A stretch of 64,000 bases of DNA from Rhodoferax sp. AJA081-3 (GTDB lineage Bacteria; Pseudomonadota; Gammaproteobacteria; Burkholderiales; Burkholderiaceae_C), in the NCBI RefSeq assembly GCF_017798165.1, contig NZ_CP059068.1, positions 3,038,001 to 3,102,000 on the forward strand, written 5' to 3'. Every line of letters begins with the position of its first letter. Position 1 is the stretch's first letter. This document shows, in pieces, positions 19,301 through 26,599 of this stretch. Under the pieces are notes generated by a model. That model was not told the origin of the DNA. It saw only the letters and a program-made list of their open reading frames with translations, and did no database searches. Position numbers and translations under genes: made by a program.

Positions 19301-19418
19301 CATAGGCGCCGGTACCTGTGTACAGGTCGGTTCGGAACGTTTCGCCGATACCCTGGAGGCTGGCGCCCGTCGGAGGCAGAGCCAGCAGGGTGGAAGATGT
19401 GCCGGGGTCTTTGTTCAT
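13305..19418 (-). CDS. SpvB/TcB-RHS (TcC-like) toxin with HELRH metalloprotease tip
   Basis: A 2037-residue protein. N-terminus: SpvB-like domain (FRTDLYTGTGAYAIPLDLP, FGHGWDVSL). Middle: FG-GAP/VCBS-like repeats (VDLVDLDGSGRPGV, LYDADGDGKIDVLV, TLIDLDGDGLADFV) of the TcB beta-propeller type. Then a long series of RHS YD repeats (YDALGR, YDAVGN, YDGSGN) closing with LGARYYEPLTARFISGD and DPRGRF at about 1738-1743. The last 294 residues are a variable tip with hydrophobic glycine-rich stretches and LAHELRHIAQQ, an HExxH zinc-peptidase motif like that of eCIS-associated DUF4157 peptidases (His 1990). The start is taken at ATG 19418, one base after the upstream stop; earlier in-frame starts lie inside that gene. 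In Tc toxins, TcB-TcC forms a cocoon that encloses the toxic tip. Confidence 0.85.
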   Translation of the reverse strand: MNKDPGTSSTLLALPPTGASLQGIGETFRTDLYTGTGAYAIPLDLPAAQNGFKPELFLQYSTGAGNGPFGHGWDVSLMAIQRSLRRGFPTYDDASDGFVFNDDLVPVGNGFYRPRCDTKAWRIRRVDDSWTVTTKDGVVHTLGATPNSRVQHPADVGVFSWLIERMTTPTGQQATFSYVHDGGVAIPDTITYGPFRVIFEYELRPDRFVSRRTGFPLIHGLRCREIRIESDRSTRRWLRRYLLEYANDAGDSQLCRVVLEAGEGAERVSMPDARFGYGAWSAGEIYTIDVRHDGSLPALGNGTVDLVDLDGSGRPGVIQGTAAGWVYWSNLGRGAFGAPRILPNVPPAMSLDDHRVRFLDLEANGTVDLLWAQPGSSGFFPNSAGGRWEDFVPYRSDVPFDLTDPELRLYDADGDGKIDVLVSRPHEFLVFLNLGREGWSGEAIRVPRRHDPASFPDVSLSAPEVFTADMSGDGLTDIVVVRNGSFAYWPCEGLGRWSDRIEMTNPPLLPPDDFAPRNVTLIDLDGDGLADFVYLGVDEVLVWFNQHGVRWSGPISVPAPGLSREDAVVVDLNGDGRPGVFWSSGIAGSRRHRFLRLGAGPDHRLLTKIQGELGHTTHISYGTSIAHRQRDEDLGQPWRTFLPSSLPVVDSIECLDGPGGIKAITQFQYRDGHFDGIERMFNGFGTVQQTVSGDDTSPSVTTRTDYHPGTDPTMPEAERRQLDPDDRLSKRALKGTPLRIDRYEQHPDATWVLKEVSHHHVDTRIEHRIGAARVVVPFAVSATTDEHDLVRGGGRRTIVRHGKPDQIGNPTWMETEAGTLSPDGEYKVDGLHREVLDYISRPTPTASPWMPGLLRQRSTLDARGQVIACVRIFYDGTQFEGLPNGEAERGVVTRIEELVRRAEFGPAGTDEMAVLGHHYLSGPGIATAGWYRNRSRTANMPSGQVTAVRDALGNESTITYDEWQIDPVRSEDAEGLATNAIVDRSVERVSAVTNPSGVTERRIYDALGRCRRVLRTTQSGALELVAVVRHDAGDFNNSGTRPPSITTLTPWEAGRDPAELEDPSLPLGTLTAVTVMRRFYAASGIEIGAVSSGPVREDGRRLPVHSGERRLNAQGKVAAEGRPRSVASFASLPRGMSKTLYSRAYDGSGREVEISFPAGHREQRFEPLRTLLADANAVAAGVQDGVIREFDSLGRMVSVRERIDSSSFAQHYFDYSTEHRIEHVRDEAGDLLIDYSYDCLGRRTRMRHRDLGEHTYAYDAVGNLVCSRHPTGGRTEFSYDRIMRLVGVRRYRPDDTLESTDRFHYDASPNGQSICGGRLCAIEDDAGTTVFHYTADGRLAKKERTTPEGKRLAFSFEYNFRGLVSAIEYPDRTRIAYEYGAEGEVVRIDGIIDRFGYDERGRPTLIVYANGVESRFDYDDSERLAAIATGGRNGLLARFAQTYDAVGNPTFTSAQIAGALDEERRLDYDALNRLIASRWGSGQATIAHRFAYDGSGNVLENSEHGIARCLYEDKARTGLLTGLVMTSGSETRDRRYDAAGRLIASETLTELGWNTADRLIRCATRSGHVEEMRYDAHGHRARIRTEPNDGSTPFARDIFDDLYEETADERVVYVRGVGGVVAVLRTRTGGQEAAFWHHDPQGNLRLCTDTRGSITARFSYTSFGLDVAFLSLRGAFTGKTPDKAIGLIQLGARYYEPLTARFISGDLLVVERPDLALADPSLFNVYGYSLNNPYRFRDPRGRFVWLVVIAGALIGGAIGYQTAKENGENPWVGALVGGLVGGLVGAAGAPFLAAALKGAALNAGFAWATGGTSRDIWTGAAVGFAFGALGEVVSGWLPVAGGDSIGSMTANAMIEIGSDALIGGLAGGTYSALQGRSFEDGFRGGLVIGAAMSAAKVALLGVRYDPSSIKQDFHAEAAKQFGRQNVHDNSYLAADVAKAGMPNPSSVTFRTGGILSYLNGGRAFALGDMVSTDSGTMNELRQGSVNTLAHELRHIAQQRAATFGVVEFLSVWLFQQVTSDQHYQPGPGNTTLEPYYQ

Positions 19419-20358
19419 GTCAAGGTCCGGGGACGAGAGTATGCAAGCCGCCGGCTTCGTCGGCGACGACGATCGACTCCAGAGCGACGATCGGTGAGGC
19501 AAAGACCGGTGCGCCAATCGGGACACGGCGCCGGAGCGTGCCGGTGAATATGTCGAGCACATCGAGTGTCCCAGCCATCGTGCCGACATACAGTTCGCCG
19601 CCAAGCCAGGCGGGACGGCCACGCACGGCGCCCGCTACCGCTACCTGCCAGTCGATCGATCCGTCCTGGAGCAGCAGGTGATAAACCTGCCCACTTTCGT
19701 CGCCGATCCACACATGATCCGTGTGCTGCAGCGCGCTGCTCGTGCGGATACCACCAGCGAGTTTGCGATGCCACTTTAGTGCGCCAGTTGAGGCATCGAG
19801 AGCGAAGAGGTGACCACTGGCATTACCGACGATCACAAGGTCGTCAGCGACGAGAGGGGTGCTCTTGATCTCGTCGATCTCGGGGTCGCTGGGAACGAAC
19901 TGCCACACCAGTTGGCCGTTGGCGTCAAGGGCATACACCTTTCCGTCGGCACTGCCAGCCACGTAGAGCCCGTTGTACAAGGCTACGCCGCCCTCGACAA
20001 ACCCTTGGGTCTGAACGGTCCAGACTGGGCTGCCGTCCAACGGCAGAAGCGCACGAATGGTGCCGTCGCGACAGCCGAAAACCACGGCCTGCGGGGTTGC
20101 GAGGATTGGTGATGTGACTGGCTTTGGCGTTTGCATCGACCAGATCTGCTGGCCCGACTGGATGTCGAATGCCGTGACGCCGGCGCCGTGACCGACAAAG
20201 GCGCGCCCCTGTTGAATGGCACCGCCGCCTTCGAGCGCACCGCCCACATTGCGTGTCCATCGCGTCTGCCCGCTCTCGAGCGCGACTGCAGTCAGACGTC
20301 CGTCTGCGTTGCCGACCAGGACTGACGTACCGGCGTACATAGGCGTACCGCGGACGGC
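19393..20358. repeat. 966-bp direct repeat, copy A
   Basis: Matches 21504-22469 at a constant offset of 2111 bp. By eye only two bases differ (19440/21551 and 20123/22234). It spans the last 312 codons of the first propeller gene plus the first nine codons of the RHS gene. Confidence 0.93.
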
Positions 20359-21429
20359 ACCGGTGAAGCTTGTGGTCCAGAATCGCCTGGTGTCCACCGC
20401 AATCAGACCGGTCCCATAGCCGAAGAGCGCGCCCCCATCCTCGTCGGGAATGGCCCAAACCGACCTTCCGGCATGCTGGAAGCGGTACAACTCACTGCCA
20501 TCGCGCACCTTTAATGCAACCGTCAGGTCCGTGCCGTCTTGCACTATCAAGGAGCCATGGAAAACTGCAGTGGGTCTGCTGGCACCTGGTGCGGCAACCC
20601 TCCAAACAACACCACCGGAGGCCAGATCGACTCGCCAGATCTCGCTGGATATCTGAGTGTCGTGCGGGAGGAGGAGACAAAAGTATGCGGAGTCCTCATC
20701 CATATGAGTCCACACTAATTTCTTCTCTCCCAAGCTTAGCGTCCACTCCTGAAATCCATCAGCAAGACGAACTGCTGCGATTCCGAAACTGTGATTGCTC
20801 TCGCTGTACGTCAGATAGGACCTACCAGCGCCTCCCGCGTCGGCATAGACTGGCCCCGCGTCGGCAACGATTGGCCCCGGCGCTTCATAGATCTTCGTGA
20901 GAGTTAGGGTGCTCGGATCCAACAACTCAAGGCTTGCTTGATGAAGAGCGGCGGTAGCAATGAGGTCACCGAGGCGCCCGCGATGCGTCCGCGAGGACTT
21001 AGAGATTTCGCCGGAGCGGATCAAGACTCCGGTGTTCCTGTCAAATACGCCAACGGTAGTTCTGTTGAGGTCTGCCTTGCTATCACCAAAAAGTACAACC
21101 GTATCATTGACGAGCGATGGCGGGCCCGGCTGAAAGTTGACCGGACTAACCCAGTTCTGCTCACCGGTTCGCCCATCGATGGAGTACAGAAACTGCTGAT
21201 TGGTATTCGGATCGCTAGCACAAAAGAACACGGCCAGCTGGTCTCGCATGAGAAGGCCAACAGAGCCAACGGCTCGATGCCAGACTCGTGAACCATCCTG
21301 CGTGCGAACGGCAAGAATGCCTCCCGTGGCTCCGTACGACCCGAGTAGAAACATGCCCTGCACGACTACAGGCCTCGCATTGTTGCTATTGATTGGGATC
21401 GCCCACTTGACACTCTTCAATGATGGCAT
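19420..21429 (-). CDS. PQQ-type beta-propeller protein 1
   Basis: A 669-residue protein made of repeats of the PQQ/outer-membrane-assembly type: DGKVYALDANGQLVWQ, SGHLFALDASTGALKWH, DGRLTAVALESGQTRW. These predict one or two eight-bladed propellers. There is no signal peptide and none of the motifs of PQQ-dependent dehydrogenases, so it is probably a structural or binding propeller and not an enzyme. The ATG at 21429 sits the same distance before a Trp-x-Ile-Pro-Ile motif as the start of its paralogue does. It ends one base before the RHS start. Residues 358-669 are virtually identical to the paralogue; the N-terminal half is not. Propellers sit at the TcA-TcB junction in known Tc toxins, which may explain the linkage. 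Confidence 0.8.
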   Translation of the reverse strand: MPSLKSVKWAIPINSNNARPVVVQGMFLLGSYGATGGILAVRTQDGSRVWHRAVGSVGLLMRDQLAVFFCASDPNTNQQFLYSIDGRTGEQNWVSPVNFQPGPPSLVNDTVVLFGDSKADLNRTTVGVFDRNTGVLIRSGEISKSSRTHRGRLGDLIATAALHQASLELLDPSTLTLTKIYEAPGPIVADAGPVYADAGGAGRSYLTYSESNHSFGIAAVRLADGFQEWTLSLGEKKLVWTHMDEDSAYFCLLLPHDTQISSEIWRVDLASGGVVWRVAAPGASRPTAVFHGSLIVQDGTDLTVALKVRDGSELYRFQHAGRSVWAIPDEDGGALFGYGTGLIAVDTRRFWTTSFTGAVRGTPMYAGTSVLVGNADGRLTAVALESGQTRWTRNVGGALEGGGAIQQGRAFVGHGAGVTAFDIQSGQQIWSMQTPKPVTSPILATPQAVVFGCRDGTIRALLPLDGSPVWTVQTQGFVEGGVALYNGLYVAGSADGKVYALDANGQLVWQFVPSDPEIDEIKSTPLVADDLVIVGNASGHLFALDASTGALKWHRKLAGGIRTSSALQHTDHVWIGDESGQVYHLLLQDGSIDWQVAVAGAVRGRPAWLGGELYVGTMAGTLDVLDIFTGTLRRRVPIGAPVFASPIVALESIVVADEAGGLHTLVPGP

Positions 21430-21454
21430 GGCTGCTATCCAATGTCGGCGAGGC

Positions 21455-21529
21455 CTACAGGCACGCAGTCCGTAATGGCCGGGAGAGAGAGGCCAGCGGG
21501 GTCGAAGATGTGCCGGGGTCTTTGTTCAT
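21455..21529 (-). pseudogene. Copied 5' stub of the RHS gene
   Basis: Directly after the second propeller gene, with the same one-base gap, comes MNKDPGTSS, identical to the first nine codons of the RHS gene, then unrelated sequence and a stop after 24 codons. It marks one edge of the 966-bp duplication and shows that the duplicated segment came from a propeller-RHS junction. Confidence 0.85.
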
Positions 21530-22469
21530 GTCAAGGTCCGGGGACGAGAGCATGCAAGCCGCCGGCTTCGTCGGCGACGACGATCGACTCCAGAGCGACG
21601 ATCGGTGAGGCAAAGACCGGTGCGCCAATCGGGACACGGCGCCGGAGCGTGCCGGTGAATATGTCGAGCACATCGAGTGTCCCAGCCATCGTGCCGACAT
21701 ACAGTTCGCCGCCAAGCCAGGCGGGACGGCCACGCACGGCGCCCGCTACCGCTACCTGCCAGTCGATCGATCCGTCCTGGAGCAGCAGGTGATAAACCTG
21801 CCCACTTTCGTCGCCGATCCACACATGATCCGTGTGCTGCAGCGCGCTGCTCGTGCGGATACCACCAGCGAGTTTGCGATGCCACTTTAGTGCGCCAGTT
21901 GAGGCATCGAGAGCGAAGAGGTGACCACTGGCATTACCGACGATCACAAGGTCGTCAGCGACGAGAGGGGTGCTCTTGATCTCGTCGATCTCGGGGTCGC
22001 TGGGAACGAACTGCCACACCAGTTGGCCGTTGGCGTCAAGGGCATACACCTTTCCGTCGGCACTGCCAGCCACGTAGAGCCCGTTGTACAAGGCTACGCC
22101 GCCCTCGACAAACCCTTGGGTCTGAACGGTCCAGACTGGGCTGCCGTCCAACGGCAGAAGCGCACGAATGGTGCCGTCGCGACAGCCGAAAACCACGGCC
22201 TGCGGGGTTGCGAGGATTGGTGATGTGACTGGCCTTGGCGTTTGCATCGACCAGATCTGCTGGCCCGACTGGATGTCGAATGCCGTGACGCCGGCGCCGT
22301 GACCGACAAAGGCGCGCCCCTGTTGAATGGCACCGCCGCCTTCGAGCGCACCGCCCACATTGCGTGTCCATCGCGTCTGCCCGCTCTCGAGCGCGACTGC
22401 AGTCAGACGTCCGTCTGCGTTGCCGACCAGGACTGACGTACCGGCGTACATAGGCGTACCGCGGACGGC
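21504..22469. repeat. 966-bp direct repeat, copy B
   Basis: Second copy of 19393-20358, with the same orientation and frame. Both visible differences change an amino acid: HTL to HAL near the C-terminus and TPKPV to TPRPV near the middle. Confidence 0.93.
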
Positions 22470-23573
22470 GTCCCCCACGCCAACGCGCCAAAGTGAGGTG
22501 GTTTCGATTGCCACAAGGAAGTCGAAGTGACTTGCGAGCGCAACGCCGCCGCCAGCGTCGACGACCCACGCGGCGCTAAAGGGATGATCGAAGCGAAGGC
22601 GCTCTTGGCCGTCTCGCAGGTCTAGAGCGGAAGTTGCCGTTGAGTCCGGCTGATCATTTCGTTGGCGAATCTGAGCAAACAGCAGGTTGCGCAATACCGT
22701 ACCGAAGTAAGGCTTCCTATCGCCTGCAGCAACCGTCCACAGCACCGTGCCGTTCTCGGCATCCACGCGCCAGATCTGCGCCAAGGAATCCAGCCTCTGT
22801 TCTCTCCGCATTCCGAGTGCAATGACATCCCCTTGCGCGAAGATATTCTCGGCAAACCCTTCGTGGGTCGACCGCCAGATCTCGGCGCCCGTGACCAGGT
22901 TGACTGCGGTGACCCGGGCGCGCCCTACGCCCTGCGCGTTGTCCACGGTATAGCAGCGATCGCCACTGACCGCCGCCGCGTCGATCGACCCAGGCAACTG
23001 GGCGATAATCGTGATCGATAGCGATACAGGGTCAAGAAGTTGCAGATCGGAGCTGCCTTTACGAGCGATGAGCACTGCGTTGTTCCACAGCGCAAAGAGA
23101 GTGACATGGCCTGATCCAATGTCGATCTGCCGTAGATCCGAGCCAGTCTGTTGGTCGCAGGTCACCACTGTGGACGGCGTGGGCGTCAGGCCGGAGTCGC
23201 GAGTTCCATAAAGAAGTACCCGACCGTTCCAGAGCAGCACGTTTGAACCTAGCCATAGCGCTATCCGCTTGCGCCATCTTTGGGTACCTGTTGCCGCATC
23301 GACGGCAAATAAAAAGGATTCATAGTGCGTCCCGGAACTAAGAAAACTGCCCGAGAAGTAGACGATTCCTTGATGAAGCTCGACATCTCCGTTGACAAAT
23401 GAGGCGGTGGGAAGGCGCCAGACATCAGTGCCGTCCGTAAGTCGGACAGCTCGGCAGCTCCCTGCGGCATTGCCCTCGTTCTGTCCGAAGATGACAAGGC
23501 CCTTGGAGAGTGCCGGGCGCCCGAAATTGTTCTCGATCGGTATCCCCCACCGCGGCGTAGTATTTGGTCTCAA
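21531..23573 (-). CDS. PQQ-type beta-propeller protein 2
   Basis: A 680-residue paralogue of the preceding propeller protein. The start is a TTG at 23573, chosen because a full AAGGAG lies six bases upstream and overlaps the stop of the TcA-like gene; the frame is open further upstream but inside that gene. It opens MRPNTTPRWGIPIENN, aligned with the WAIPINSN of its paralogue. Residues 1-368 differ strongly from the paralogue but keep the same blade pattern (FLFAVDAATGTQRWRK, RVTAVNLVTGAEIW). Residues 369-680 are the shared module. It is translationally coupled to the TcA-like gene, with which it presumably works. Confidence 0.82.
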   Translation of the reverse strand: MRPNTTPRWGIPIENNFGRPALSKGLVIFGQNEGNAAGSCRAVRLTDGTDVWRLPTASFVNGDVELHQGIVYFSGSFLSSGTHYESFLFAVDAATGTQRWRKRIALWLGSNVLLWNGRVLLYGTRDSGLTPTPSTVVTCDQQTGSDLRQIDIGSGHVTLFALWNNAVLIARKGSSDLQLLDPVSLSITIIAQLPGSIDAAAVSGDRCYTVDNAQGVGRARVTAVNLVTGAEIWRSTHEGFAENIFAQGDVIALGMRREQRLDSLAQIWRVDAENGTVLWTVAAGDRKPYFGTVLRNLLFAQIRQRNDQPDSTATSALDLRDGQERLRFDHPFSAAWVVDAGGGVALASHFDFLVAIETTSLWRVGVGDAVRGTPMYAGTSVLVGNADGRLTAVALESGQTRWTRNVGGALEGGGAIQQGRAFVGHGAGVTAFDIQSGQQIWSMQTPRPVTSPILATPQAVVFGCRDGTIRALLPLDGSPVWTVQTQGFVEGGVALYNGLYVAGSADGKVYALDANGQLVWQFVPSDPEIDEIKSTPLVADDLVIVGNASGHLFALDASTGALKWHRKLAGGIRTSSALQHTDHVWIGDESGQVYHLLLQDGSIDWQVAVAGAVRGRPAWLGGELYVGTMAGTLDVLDIFTGTLRRRVPIGAPVFASPIVALESIVVADEAGGLHALVPGP

Positions 23574-23584
23574 CTCAGTCTCCT

Positions 23585-26455
23585 TCAGCGAAAAGCATGT
23601 CGATAGGAGACGACCATGACAATGTCGTGCACCGTGGAGAGGTCGAGCACGTTGGGGGGCGTTCCCTGAAGCGCAGGGTTCAACGTCGGGTCGATCGCGA
23701 TGCGGTAAGACCGCGCCGGCGTGACATGGTGAAACGCCCCCGGGGCGTCTCGCCGCTCTATGCGTGTGATGGCGTCTGCATCGGGCTGAACGACACGCTG
23801 TGGATCCCCGGCTCCGGCGCTCCACATCCGAAGTACCAAGGGCAGTGGCGTAGTTGCTTTTCGAACGCAGAACACGGACAGATCCTCGATCTCGAACTGC
23901 TCGAAGTTTCGCGGCAGCCAGTCCGGCCGAAGCTCGAACGCCGCCTCGCCGTTCTTTGACAGAGAGGCGAAGGCCGGGACGTCGTCCGCGCTCCGTCCCT
24001 GTTCACGCAGGCTAAACCAGAGTTCAGCTTGACCCGTGGTCGGCGGGTTCTGGCGGTCCCGCTGGTCAAGCGCCGGATCGTGCTGCCACAAGTAGGCGAT
24101 GACCAGACCGACATCAGCCGCCGACGAGAGTTGCAGGTCGTTGGCGCGGAGCGGCACATCTAATCGCCAACTGCACTGCACTCCGACATTCTCGAACACT
24201 GCCGTCTCCCCGGTGGGAGGCGCTAGGCCAGCACGATCGAGCTGAGCGAGCGAGCGCTCGGGAACCAGCGGTGACAGCATGAGCGTCTCTGAGGTATGCA
24301 CCTTCTTTGCGTCCGAACCGTCCTGGAGTCGCACTGAGGAAACGCCACCACAGGTCAGGGATCCAATCAGCCCGCCGGTACTCGAGATGCCGGCGAACTC
24401 AACGGAAACGCGTTTTATGCGCGCGTTGAACGACCCTGGTGCATCGATGTGAAACTGGTCGAGAGTGGTCTGGAAGATCATCGTCCCGGTGCGGAGGAAC
24501 TCGGCATACTGCAAAGGAAACTCACGCCGCAGAGAGATGAAGCGGATCGCGATCTGAGACTTCGAGGTTGTTTGCAGCAAGGTGTCGAAGAGAAAAGCGT
24601 CGATATCGCGAAGCAGAAGGTCAGCCGCGTACAGGTTGCCGACGCCACTAAGGTCGCCGTAGTCGCTGCGAATGCGCCTGATCGCCGTCGTGTTCTCGAA
24701 GTTGTAGGCCTGCTCCATGGCTAACGCTACGCTGACGGCACGATCCATGTAGATGCGGGCCGTATCACGTATCAAGCGGGCGAGCGCAAAGAACAATTCG
24801 GGCGATGTCTCCCGACTACGAGCGGCGATCAGGTTTATTCGCGCAAATTGATTTCGCCAGCGCGCGGCGTCGAGCGACGCCAACGCCGAGGGAAGCCGAG
24901 ACTGTGCAAGGGCAGTCTGTTCATCGGCGGCCTGACGCGCTGCGTTCAACTCCGTCACTGCGTTGGCAAGACGTTGCTTTTCGATCTCGAAGCTGCGTGT
25001 CTCCCGCTGCCATGCAAGCTGATGGAGCAGGTCCGACCGCATCATCGTTCCTCGGATTCCAAGGTTCTCCAGTCCGCGGTATGTCTGTCTCATTTCGTCG
25101 TCGTCTGGGACCGATGCAGCGCTAGCCCATGCGATCGCTGTATCGAGGCGGACGCGATCCCAACCTAGCTGCTGGAACGACTGGAGGCTCTGCCGAGCAA
25201 GTTCAGCCCTGGTCTGGGCAAGCCTGCCCGCTTCGCTTGCGGCCTTGATCTCCGCCTGCACCTCGTTGATGTGCGCGATGTCAATCTGGATACTGGCTTC
25301 GCCTAGAGCGACTGCCTGTTCCATCTGCTGCACGTTCTGCGTTTGATCCTCAGCGCGTTGCGTGTAGGCGAGGTACTCTCGATTAGCTTGCGCGGCAAAT
25401 TGCGCGAATGATCGGGCCGCTTCGCGCAGGTATGCAAACGAGAATATCGGACGCCATGACGGCGGGCGGCCGAAGAAGTCTAGTCTGGCCTCAAGTTGCG
25501 CAAGTCGCTGGATGGTTAGTGCCAACACCGCGATGTGTCGAGGAGGGGCATCCACAGTCGGCTGCGACATTGGATCTAGCGACAGCTTTGAAAGCCAGAA
25601 TCGGACCTTGGCGATCATGATCGACAGGCTGTCCTGATAGAGAGGCGACTGTAGCGGTGGTGCCTTGTTCTTGACGATCAGTTCGTAGTTCGCGCGCGCC
25701 GCTGCAGTGTTGCCACTGCGATAGGAGGCATCCGCTTGGGCGAGAAAGGCCTCTGCGGTGTACAACCAGAGATCAGTCGTTTCGAACGGAGGGTTGGTGT
25801 AGGGATAGTTCAGTGGCCGTTGGTAGTACTGCAGTGCCGTGTCGAACTGCTGCCCAAGTTGCACCAAGCACTCGCCGAGGCCAAGAGGTATGTCGGCGAA
25901 GTAGAACCGGCCGAGTTCTACCGGGATCCGTGAGGGAACGAGCCTTTCTGAGAAAGGCGCAGCTTCGCCGCCACGGTCACCATCAACGAACGACGCGATG
26001 TGGCGGGCCATCTCAGGCAACGTGGGCCGTGAAGGGTCTACAGCCGGGAGAAGGGCCACCGTGTCGGACTGTCGCTCGCCACGTCGACGAAGTTCCGCCT
26101 CGATCTGCGAGAAATGTTCGCGCGACCGAACCGCGAGAAGTCGGGGCTCCGTTGTTGAGCGCAGTGAGACGCCGTCCGATGAAGCCACCATCGGAAATGC
26201 CTCCGCAATGGGCGATTCGAGCGCCAATTTCGCTCCGGCAGTGAAGAAGGCGCTGGCCAACTTTGCCCGGCCAACGGCCGGGGGACCAGACGGATTCGTG
26301 CCCCCTTCGCGAAGATCCTGTGGTACCTGTTCGAGGATCAGCTTCTCGGCTGCGGTGAAGGCCGCAATGGCGCCGAGATACCTCTGCCCATGCTTCTGCC
26401 GCTGCGCTTCAGCAAGGATTTGGGAGATTCTTTCGATAGTCGGCACGTCCGGCAT
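23585..26455 (-). CDS. Short TcA-like toxin-complex subunit
   Basis: A 956-residue protein, much shorter than classical TcA (about 2500). The C-terminal third matches the TcB-binding end of TcA subunits: a helix with MEQAYNFE, then a LYAADLLLRDIDAFLF helix, ISLRREFPLQYAEFLRTG, and the strand pair QFHIDAPGSFNARIKRVSVE, which is the signature of that domain. The middle is strongly helical and coiled (MEQAVALGEASIQIDIAHIN, AEIKAASEAGRLAQTRAELA), as in the TcA translocation channel. The large receptor-binding and neuraminidase-like parts appear to be missing. The start ATG at 26455 is favoured because the upstream extension is Arg/His-rich. It leads the operon, followed by the two propellers. Confidence 0.75.
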   Translation of the reverse strand: MPDVPTIERISQILAEAQRQKHGQRYLGAIAAFTAAEKLILEQVPQDLREGGTNPSGPPAVGRAKLASAFFTAGAKLALESPIAEAFPMVASSDGVSLRSTTEPRLLAVRSREHFSQIEAELRRRGERQSDTVALLPAVDPSRPTLPEMARHIASFVDGDRGGEAAPFSERLVPSRIPVELGRFYFADIPLGLGECLVQLGQQFDTALQYYQRPLNYPYTNPPFETTDLWLYTAEAFLAQADASYRSGNTAAARANYELIVKNKAPPLQSPLYQDSLSIMIAKVRFWLSKLSLDPMSQPTVDAPPRHIAVLALTIQRLAQLEARLDFFGRPPSWRPIFSFAYLREAARSFAQFAAQANREYLAYTQRAEDQTQNVQQMEQAVALGEASIQIDIAHINEVQAEIKAASEAGRLAQTRAELARQSLQSFQQLGWDRVRLDTAIAWASAASVPDDDEMRQTYRGLENLGIRGTMMRSDLLHQLAWQRETRSFEIEKQRLANAVTELNAARQAADEQTALAQSRLPSALASLDAARWRNQFARINLIAARSRETSPELFFALARLIRDTARIYMDRAVSVALAMEQAYNFENTTAIRRIRSDYGDLSGVGNLYAADLLLRDIDAFLFDTLLQTTSKSQIAIRFISLRREFPLQYAEFLRTGTMIFQTTLDQFHIDAPGSFNARIKRVSVEFAGISSTGGLIGSLTCGGVSSVRLQDGSDAKKVHTSETLMLSPLVPERSLAQLDRAGLAPPTGETAVFENVGVQCSWRLDVPLRANDLQLSSAADVGLVIAYLWQHDPALDQRDRQNPPTTGQAELWFSLREQGRSADDVPAFASLSKNGEAAFELRPDWLPRNFEQFEIEDLSVFCVRKATTPLPLVLRMWSAGAGDPQRVVQPDADAITRIERRDAPGAFHHVTPARSYRIAIDPTLNPALQGTPPNVLDLSTVHDIVMVVSYRHAFR

Positions 26456-26599
26456 GTGGCCACTTCTTTCAGCGTTTGGGGCGCGGCGCCGTGCCGGACC
26501 GTGTGCAAATTGCCGGTCCAGAGCGAGCACTCCTCGCAACCGGCCATGTAGCAAATGAAGGCGCACCTGCCAACTCGTGGTACTTGCGCACGCACATCC
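26456..26599. other. Spacer between TcA-like and membrane-protein genes
   Basis: 144 bases with no gene. The gap is large enough to hold a promoter for the TcA-like operon, but I see no convincing -35/-10 pair. Confidence 0.4.
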
